A stretch of DNA of 20,188 nt from contig JAJFLT010000242.1 of assembly GCA_021772555.1 (NCBI GenBank), positions 1 to 20,188 on the forward strand. The letters run 5' to 3'. Under the pieces are notes generated by a model. The model did not search any database. It had not been told where the DNA came from and worked only from the letters and a program-made list of their open reading frames with translations. A program made the translations under genes and the position numbers. Positions 15,405-20,188 of the stretch are shown here, one piece after another (the first letter of the stretch is position 1; every line of letters starts with the position of its first letter). The stretch is from Opitutales bacterium. Lineage in GTDB: Bacteria > Verrucomicrobiota > Verrucomicrobiia > Opitutales > UBA2987.

Positions 15405-17012
15405 TTACATGCCGGATCGCATTTCCATGGGCTGGGCAATCAGCCAGACACTGAAGGCAGAATAGAGGACCATTGTGACAAGAAGTGGGATCAGGCTCCT
15501 GTAAACATTCTTTGGCTTTTGAAAAATCGACCTGGCAATGCGATCGGCAATGAGAACCCCGTAAATGTGTCCGATCAGGACAAAGGCCAATTGCATATGC
15601 CAGATGGTTTGCAGGGAGAGCAGAGGTCCGTAAGTTTTGTGCGCGGTCCCGAAAATATTCCAGCCATATCCGAACGGATCACTCAACACCGGCAGCAGGT
15701 TTTGCGCTTCCTGAAAGAAATGCATGGAATTGTGCGCCAAATGGTAAAACAGGGCGATTGGTATGAGCGAATAAGTAAATGCCTTGAAAATTTCCGCCGT
15801 GGTGACGCCCGCCTCCCTCGTCAGAGCCGAGGCCGCTTTGGCCCCATACCAAAAAATCAGCATCGGCAGCAAAAGCATCAACACCATCAGGATGGTAAAA
15901 CAAATGGTCGGTCCCAGACCGGTTTCTACCCGCAGCATATCGTTGAGTTGCCTCCACATGGGTGTCATTGTGACGCCGTGAAAACTAGTCAGCGCCAGCA
16001 GGACGACAGCCAGGATGGATTCGTCCCATTGGAACTTCACCTTGTGAAAAAGATCGGCTGCCAGGGGCCGCAGGTTAATCCCGATATTCTCATGCGGGCA
16101 GGACCGGATACACTCCGTGCAGAGTGTGCAATACGTGTTTTCCTGCAATTTGCTGGGAAAGAGAAACGTCGGGCAGCCGGTGTGGACTTCATTGCCTTTG
16201 TAACAATCTTTGGTCGTGCAGTCCGCGCAAACCGAAGCCGATCGCGCGCGCAGTTCCACCGGACTGAACAATGCGTAAAGCCCGCTGATTCGCCCCACCA
16301 GACAGCCATAACGGCAGAAGGCCCTCCTTTCGAAAAATAGCGCGGAGAAGACCGCCATGCCCACCATAACAAGCCCCAACGTGGCCGTGGCGGCGCCGGA
16401 TCGGGTCACATCGTTGCCTAATTCGAACCAGGTCAGCACGATGAAGAAAATGATGGCCGGGAATATATTGCGTGCCCATTTGGGCCACCGGTACTCATAC
16501 CCCAGCTTCTTGATTCTCGATTTTAAGGAGAATGATGTGACCATTGAGGAGATGGCTTCCCAGGGACAAATAGTGCAAAAGATTTTACCAAAACCCATTA
16601 CCATGAAAATCAACAGCACCCACCACCATGTCCACGTCAACACCGGCGCGATATTGTTGCGCGGGTTCCCGAATAAACCCGCTGCCAGAATCAAAAGAAA
16701 TAGAAAAACCGAGAGCGATTGGGCCAACAGCGGGAAATAAGACTTTTCCACCAGCCGCTGCAATGGCTTGAATTGCAAGAGATCGAATCTCCAGGAATTT
16801 TGCGTCACGGTTTGCTTTTTTTTGCGTAGCAACAGGATGTGCGTAAGTACGATGATTAAAACAATTCCCGTAATCGCCATCCATAGCGGTATTCCCGGCA
16901 TGACATGGACCGATTCACCGGAAGCCGTTTCCGTCATCGCCATTTTCATGGAATCATGGCCTTCCATCCCGCCATGCATGGCCATCCCTTCATGGTTCAT
17001 ATGCTTATCCAT
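15405..17012 (-). CDS. Large membrane polyferredoxin with Met/His-rich N-terminus
   Basis: 535 residues. Related to NapH/NosR/CcoG-type membrane ferredoxins, but I do not recognise the exact family. Residues 1-38 hold nine Met and five His, then one membrane helix (about 41-63). The polyferredoxin core has membrane-edge cysteines 146/149 (FCTICP) and 233/237 (FCRYGC), where the usual Pro after the last Cys is Leu. It also has two soluble sets: irregular 262-265-270-280 and standard 295-298-301-305. After residue 330 come about five more helices, with His423, 426 and 430 (FYHLAHNSMH) and His472 and 481 (IWHMQLAFVLIGHIYG). These could bind haem or copper. ATG 17012 is chosen for its strong Shine-Dalgarno sequence. 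It overlaps the upstream gene by 8 bases. Confidence 0.8.
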   Translation of the reverse strand: MDKHMNHEGMAMHGGMEGHDSMKMAMTETASGESVHVMPGIPLWMAITGIVLIIVLTHILLLRKKKQTVTQNSWRFDLLQFKPLQRLVEKSYFPLLAQSLSVFLFLLILAAGLFGNPRNNIAPVLTWTWWWVLLIFMVMGFGKIFCTICPWEAISSMVTSFSLKSRIKKLGYEYRWPKWARNIFPAIIFFIVLTWFELGNDVTRSGAATATLGLVMVGMAVFSALFFERRAFCRYGCLVGRISGLYALFSPVELRARSASVCADCTTKDCYKGNEVHTGCPTFLFPSKLQENTYCTLCTECIRSCPHENIGINLRPLAADLFHKVKFQWDESILAVVLLALTSFHGVTMTPMWRQLNDMLRVETGLGPTICFTILMVLMLLLPMLIFWYGAKAASALTREAGVTTAEIFKAFTYSLIPIALFYHLAHNSMHFFQEAQNLLPVLSDPFGYGWNIFGTAHKTYGPLLSLQTIWHMQLAFVLIGHIYGVLIADRIARSIFQKPKNVYRSLIPLLVTMVLYSAFSVWLIAQPMEMRSGM

Positions 17013-17628
17013 TGGTCGCCTCCTCCCTGGCAAGGTGCCGTGCGGACGCCTGAACACGCCGGTCCATGGCAATCCTCTTTTTTCTGGCCCCGACAGCCGC
17101 AATACTGACGAGAATAATCAAAACCAGTCCCACCCATTTCCCCCAATGAATTTTCTGCGAGGACAACTGGAAAGGGATGACCGTAGCCAGGTCGTCCTCA
17201 TCGTGTAGTATAACGCGAAGGGAATACTTGCCCGTTTCCGGCAGGCTTCGGTGCAGCGAATAGAGGTTCTCCAATTCCGATGTTTCCTGGTAATTGGAGG
17301 CTACAACATCTGCTCTATCCAGGACTTCCAGGGTTGCCGCTCCATTGTAAACGGAGTTCCCCAGCAGATTGAAGATGACCAGAAATAGCCGCACATTGTC
17401 TGGTTGTTCCACATTTTCCTTCTGGATTCCCTGGAAATCGTAAACCACCAACGAAAACTCATACTCGCCCTCCTGGCCCAGAAATTCATCTTCCGGCACC
17501 TGGGGATAATTCTCAAAATAATTATAATGCGGTAGGCCTTTGAAGTGATGTGCCTTGACCGAGTGGGGGACGGTTGAAAACAAAACAGCCCCCAAAAGTG
17601 CCAATACCGTCTTTCGCATGATTTTCAT
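17005..17628 (-). CDS. Exported, C-terminally anchored protein of unknown function
   Basis: 207 residues. A signal peptide (MKIMRK, then a hydrophobic stretch, likely cut after VKA at 26) is followed by a striking start to the mature chain, HHFKGLPHYNYFENYPQVP, rich in His and aromatic residues. Residues 55-160 look like a beta-sandwich (alternating hydrophobic strands such as YEFSLVVYDF and KYSLRVILHD). One membrane helix at about 164-182 is followed by a basic tail, so the main domain faces the periplasm. I do not recognise a family. Its ATG overlaps the stop of the upstream NapH-like gene (ATGA) and its end overlaps the next gene by 8 bases. It is therefore part of the electron-transfer operon, possibly a metal-binding or assembly partner of the polyferredoxins. 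Confidence 0.75.
   Translation of the reverse strand: MKIMRKTVLALLGAVLFSTVPHSVKAHHFKGLPHYNYFENYPQVPEDEFLGQEGEYEFSLVVYDFQGIQKENVEQPDNVRLFLVIFNLLGNSVYNGAATLEVLDRADVVASNYQETSELENLYSLHRSLPETGKYSLRVILHDEDDLATVIPFQLSSQKIHWGKWVGLVLIILVSIAAVGARKKRIAMDRRVQASARHLAREEATNG
17019..17028 (-). promoter_or_regulatory. Strong Shine-Dalgarno that fixes the start of the large polyferredoxin
   Basis: On the minus strand AGGGAGGAGG occupies these positions and ends 6 bases before the ATG at 17010-17012. It supports this start over an in-frame upstream ATG at 17102, which would add 30 residues (Arg/Pro-rich, unlike a signal or membrane segment) inside the preceding gene. Confidence 0.8.
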
Positions 17629-18590
17629 GAGCTCGTTTTCCAGTTACGCGGACTAATGCTCAGGCAATGAGTCGGGCAAATGACCAGACATTCACCGCAA
17701 AGCGAGCAATCCACCGTTTCATCCATTTTCGGGTTCACTTTCATCGGGCAGATATCAACACAGGCTTGGCAGGAGGTGAGGCATTCCGTGGCATCGCGTT
17801 TGATTGATACCAAAGATTTTTGCCCCATAAAACCCAGCAGGCGACCCGTGGGGCAGACATAGCGGCAGGTGAATTGCCGGCCCAGGCAGAGGTCCAGGAT
17901 CGAAAAAACTATCAGGCTGCCCAAAGAAACCGAAAGCGATCCAAAAGCAATCCCCTGAAACAGTGTTTGGCCCAATGCAAAATAGGGAAGCAGGAGCGAC
18001 CAAATACCGTGTCCAATCCAGACCGCGACGCCCAGTCCTCCCGCCAGAACCCCCCAGGCGAATCCACCGGGTAATGAATAATCGGGAAAATAAAAGTATT
18101 TCCGCAATATCCTGCGAAATCGGGCGATGGCAAAAAAGAGCAGCGAGGCCGGGCAGACATAAGAGCAAAAAACTCGTCCAAAAATTAACGCCAGGCCAAT
18201 GGGCGCAAGCAACCCGAGAGCGAAACCCAATTCCCAGCGTCGGCTCTTGGCCAGGACGGAAAGCGCCGCCACCGGATCTGTAAATGGCGTTCCCATGATC
18301 CGAATCGACCACGTCATGCCGCCATTGCGTTGGGCCATCTCAGCGGGTTCACCAAAAATTGAGAAAAATTTATCCGTCGATTCGTAAAAAACCCGCATGG
18401 CCGGGCCGGAACTCAACTCCACCAGCCGTGGATGGTTGTAGGCGATTTTCAAATTATTATATTCGGTCAGCATAGCCAGAGTGCAGAGCAGCCCAAGTAC
18501 CGAAAACCGGGTGAAAATCGAAAAAATCATCAATGTTTTTCCGGATTTCATTGCTTTAGCAAGGAACCTTTGCTGAAGGATTTCCCCCAT
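17625..18590 (-). CDS. NapH-like membrane polyferredoxin (second copy)
   Basis: 321 residues from ATG 18590. An N-terminal helix (about 20-42) is followed by a periplasmic loop, then helices around 120-145, 175-200 and 205-237. Membrane-edge pairs FCSYVCP (142/146) and TCRYVCP (242/246) are the NapH/NosR/CcoG hallmark. The C-terminal soluble part has Cys 270-274-277-281 and 295-298-301-305, predicting two [4Fe-4S] clusters. The first set is CX3CX2CX3CP rather than the usual CX2C opening. NapH-type proteins pass electrons from quinol towards periplasmic ferredoxins. Start choice is uncertain: ATG 18590 overlaps the upstream gene by 35 bases, ATG 18551 would not overlap, and TTG 18596 is also in frame. 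It is coupled to the downstream gene by ATGA. Confidence 0.85.
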   Translation of the reverse strand: MGEILQQRFLAKAMKSGKTLMIFSIFTRFSVLGLLCTLAMLTEYNNLKIAYNHPRLVELSSGPAMRVFYESTDKFFSIFGEPAEMAQRNGGMTWSIRIMGTPFTDPVAALSVLAKSRRWELGFALGLLAPIGLALIFGRVFCSYVCPASLLFFAIARFRRILRKYFYFPDYSLPGGFAWGVLAGGLGVAVWIGHGIWSLLLPYFALGQTLFQGIAFGSLSVSLGSLIVFSILDLCLGRQFTCRYVCPTGRLLGFMGQKSLVSIKRDATECLTSCQACVDICPMKVNPKMDETVDCSLCGECLVICPTHCLSISPRNWKTSS

Positions 18591-19620
18591 TCCCAAGTAC
18601 CTGGTTGCCCTCTGTCTTTATTCTTTTCAACCTGAACTTCAAAGTAAGAGATCCCGGTTCGCAGGCCGTCAAGCATACGAGACAATTATCGCATTCCAAG
18701 CCAGGATCGGGTTTCATCGGATTCAAACCCATGGGGCAAACGCGGATGCATTCAGCGCAATGAGTGCAACGGGAAGTCTCATTACCGATACGAATAAACC
18801 GTCGCCAGCCGAGCAACGCATAAAGAGCGCCGCCAGGGCAGAAATAGCGGCACCACATGCGCCGGGCGAACACAACTTCGATCAGTATGATGAAAACCAG
18901 GAAACTCGCTGCTCCTGAAAACCAGATAGTTCCGGCCGTGTCGACACGGGTCAGCACTGGGTAAAATTGAGCGTCCGCCGCCTGATGGGCCACACGCCCC
19001 AAAATAGCTGGAGGGTAAAAATGACCCAAGAGGGGCAGACCCGCGAAAAATGCGCAAACGAGTCCGGCCGTCAGCAGGGTATATTTATTTAAAGTCTCGA
19101 AAGAAACCGACCGTAGCGGAATGCCGATTCTCGCCAGCAGATGGCGCAGTTTGTCCGCCATTTCAAAAATAAATCCTGCCGGGCACATCCAGGAACAGAA
19201 GACACGCCCCAGCAGCATAGTCGCGACCAGGGGGATAAGCATTGCCATCCATAATGTCAGGGTTGCCGCTTTGCTGGCAAAAATGCTTTCCAGTCCTCCC
19301 AGGGGATCGGTCAGGGATAGCCCGAATATTTCCGCAGACCAGACATTGCCACGCACTTTTTCCAGCTTTTCCACCGTTTTTCCCCGTTCAGCGGCTGAGT
19401 TGGAATCAGCATTTTTGTCCGACAATTTGCGTATGGAGTAGTCCAGTGCCAAATATATGCGATTCGATAGATGGTCGGGATTCTGTTGCCGCAAATTCTC
19501 GATTCCATTATTGGCCAGGAGAACGCGGTATTGGACCAGAAATGGAGTTGTCAGGACCAATAGCAGAATCGATGCCTGCACGATGCGCCTGAACCATTGA
19601 TCCGCTTTTGCTTTTTTCAT
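18556..19620 (-). CDS. NapH-like membrane polyferredoxin (first copy)
   Basis: 354 residues from ATG 19620. One N-terminal helix (about 14-35) leads to a charged periplasmic loop (37-115) longer than in its paralogue, ending in the shared FGLSLTDPLGGL element. Helices follow at about 120-140, 180-200 and 235-252. Paired membrane-edge cysteines are FCSWMCP (142/146) and WCRYFCP (257/261). Two regular ferredoxin sets, 285-288-291-295 and 310-313-316-320, close the protein, the last followed by Glu before Pro (CEP). The role is as expected for NapH/NosH: quinol-linked electron transfer to the NapG-like partner encoded just upstream. A GGGAGGG Shine-Dalgarno decides the start, and the ATGA overlap couples it to the NapG-like gene. 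Confidence 0.87.
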   Translation of the reverse strand: MKKAKADQWFRRIVQASILLLVLTTPFLVQYRVLLANNGIENLRQQNPDHLSNRIYLALDYSIRKLSDKNADSNSAAERGKTVEKLEKVRGNVWSAEIFGLSLTDPLGGLESIFASKAATLTLWMAMLIPLVATMLLGRVFCSWMCPAGFIFEMADKLRHLLARIGIPLRSVSFETLNKYTLLTAGLVCAFFAGLPLLGHFYPPAILGRVAHQAADAQFYPVLTRVDTAGTIWFSGAASFLVFIILIEVVFARRMWCRYFCPGGALYALLGWRRFIRIGNETSRCTHCAECIRVCPMGLNPMKPDPGLECDNCLVCLTACEPGSLTLKFRLKRIKTEGNQVLGNGGNPSAKVPC

Positions 19621-20188
19621 GCCCAAACCCTCCCGGAAAATACCCGGATCGCTTTCACGCCCTTTAGTATGCAAGCCGCTTCGCATAAACCGCAACCAAC
19701 ACAAAAATCATCATGGACCGTTGGCGCGTTGCGGAGACCTTGGGTAATGGCTTTGCCCCGGAATGGGCAAACCGTGAAACAGGCCCCGCAAACACCCGTT
19801 CCATTATGGGAAACGCAGGTGCGTTCGTCCACCAAGGCGGTTCCCATACTCACGTCGCTTTTAACCGCCACCGATTGCAAAGCTTCCGTAGGGCAGGTTT
19901 CCGTGCAGGCCAGGCATAGATTGCAACCCACCTCACTGGCCTCTATGAATGGTGTCCCAGTGGGGATGGAATTCTGGAATCCGGCCAGTCGGATCGCTCC
20001 CGTTGGGCAAGCATCCTGACAGCGGGTGCATCGAATGCATCGGGCAAAAAATGCCTCTTCGGCCAAGGCTCCAGGAGGTCGTACAACGGCCGGTTCCAAG
20101 CCGGCCCGTACGAGAGGAGGGGAGCGGCGCCGAAGAGATTTGGACAGAATAGCCAAACCGCCAAAAGCAGTCAAACCGCCCAGTATAG
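19617..20188 (-). CDS. NapG/NosG-like periplasmic ferredoxin (partial, 5' end outside window)
   Basis: The frame is open to the window edge. The visible part begins ILGGLTAFGGLAILSKSLRRR, a hydrophobic segment that in NapG-type proteins follows a twin-arginine export signal, so the real start is probably just beyond 20188. A TTG at 20174 is in frame but would cut through that segment. Sixteen cysteines make four regular sets; numbering from that TTG they are 46-49-52-56, 84-87-90-94, 120-129-132-136 and 158-161-164-168. The RPPGA..EE.F..RC pattern is typical of NapG/NosG. It would accept electrons from the NapH-like partner and deliver them to a periplasmic reductase. It overlaps the next gene by ATGA. 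Confidence 0.88.
   Translation of the reverse strand, partial: ILGGLTAFGGLAILSKSLRRRSPPLVRAGLEPAVVRPPGALAEEAFFARCIRCTRCQDACPTGAIRLAGFQNSIPTGTPFIEASEVGCNLCLACTETCPTEALQSVAVKSDVSMGTALVDERTCVSHNGTGVCGACFTVCPFRGKAITQGLRNAPTVHDDFCVGCGLCEAACILKGVKAIRVFSGRVWA
19628..19634 (-). promoter_or_regulatory. Shine-Dalgarno that fixes the start of the first NapH-like gene
   Basis: GGGAGGG on the minus strand lies 7 bases before ATG 19618-19620. It rejects a longer in-frame start at 19704 whose extra 28 residues would lie inside the NapG-like gene. Confidence 0.75.

Noticed and set aside
15396..15411. Small palindrome CATGTTTTTTTACATG at the junction of the large polyferredoxin and NapF-like genes
   Set aside because: The arms are only 5 bases, created by the ATG start and the end of the previous gene; too short to claim as a regulatory site.
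15519..16340. 273-codon plus-strand open frame opposite the large polyferredoxin
   Set aside because: The translation is low-complexity, Gln/Arg/His-rich and the opposite strand carries clear cysteine motifs and membrane helices.
15405..17102. Longer version of the large polyferredoxin starting at 17102
   Set aside because: The extra 30 residues are Arg/Pro-rich and lie inside the upstream gene, while ATG 17012 has a strong Shine-Dalgarno at 17019-17028 and overlaps the upstream stop by only 8 bases.

Overview
This is a stretch of bacterial chromosome, with no rRNA, tRNA, CRISPR array, insertion sequence or phage gene that I can see. Genes are densely packed on both strands and no gene-free gap exceeds 141 bases. 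The first two thirds is housekeeping; the last third is an accessory redox operon. The organism is Gram-negative in style: it has exported proteins with signal peptides and NapG/NapH-type periplasm-facing ferredoxins. ClpC with a UVR segment, a transglutaminase-like exported protein and the mix of housekeeping genes would fit a PVC-group bacterium such as Verrucomicrobiota. That assignment is inference; nothing in the window proves it.

Layout. 1-1517 is the C-terminal two thirds of clpC. 1556-3373 is an exported transglutaminase-fold protein of unknown role. 3457-6132 holds ndk and three consecutive MEP-pathway genes (ispF and ispD leftward, ispE rightward). 6225-9296 holds a PTS enzyme I homologue, a Nif3-family protein and aroQ, all rightward. 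An unusual inverted repeat at 9294-9377 separates aroQ from the leftward phosphatidylglycerol pair pgsA-pgpA. coaD and an MFS transporter run rightward (10626-12569) and meet gpsA, which lies downstream of a stand-alone response regulator on the minus strand.

14300-20188 is the part that deserves attention. It is a tightly packed leftward operon of at least seven genes: a NapG-like periplasmic ferredoxin (cut by the window edge), two NapH-like membrane polyferredoxins, a small exported and C-terminally anchored protein, a third and larger polyferredoxin, a NapF-like ferredoxin and a MOSC-domain protein. The third polyferredoxin has a Met/His-rich N-terminus and an extra His-containing membrane domain. 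Adjacent genes overlap or lie within 6 bases. Counting cysteine sets gives about fourteen predicted ferredoxin-type [4Fe-4S] clusters, yet no catalytic subunit is in view. The cluster looks like the electron-delivery and maturation part of a periplasmic respiratory reductase. Two readings compete: a nitrate-reductase (Nap)-like molybdoenzyme, favoured by NapF and MOSC, or a clade-II nitrous-oxide-reductase-like copper enzyme, favoured by the paired NosG/NosH-type proteins and the Met/His-rich tail. The catalytic gene should lie beyond the right edge, upstream in transcription.
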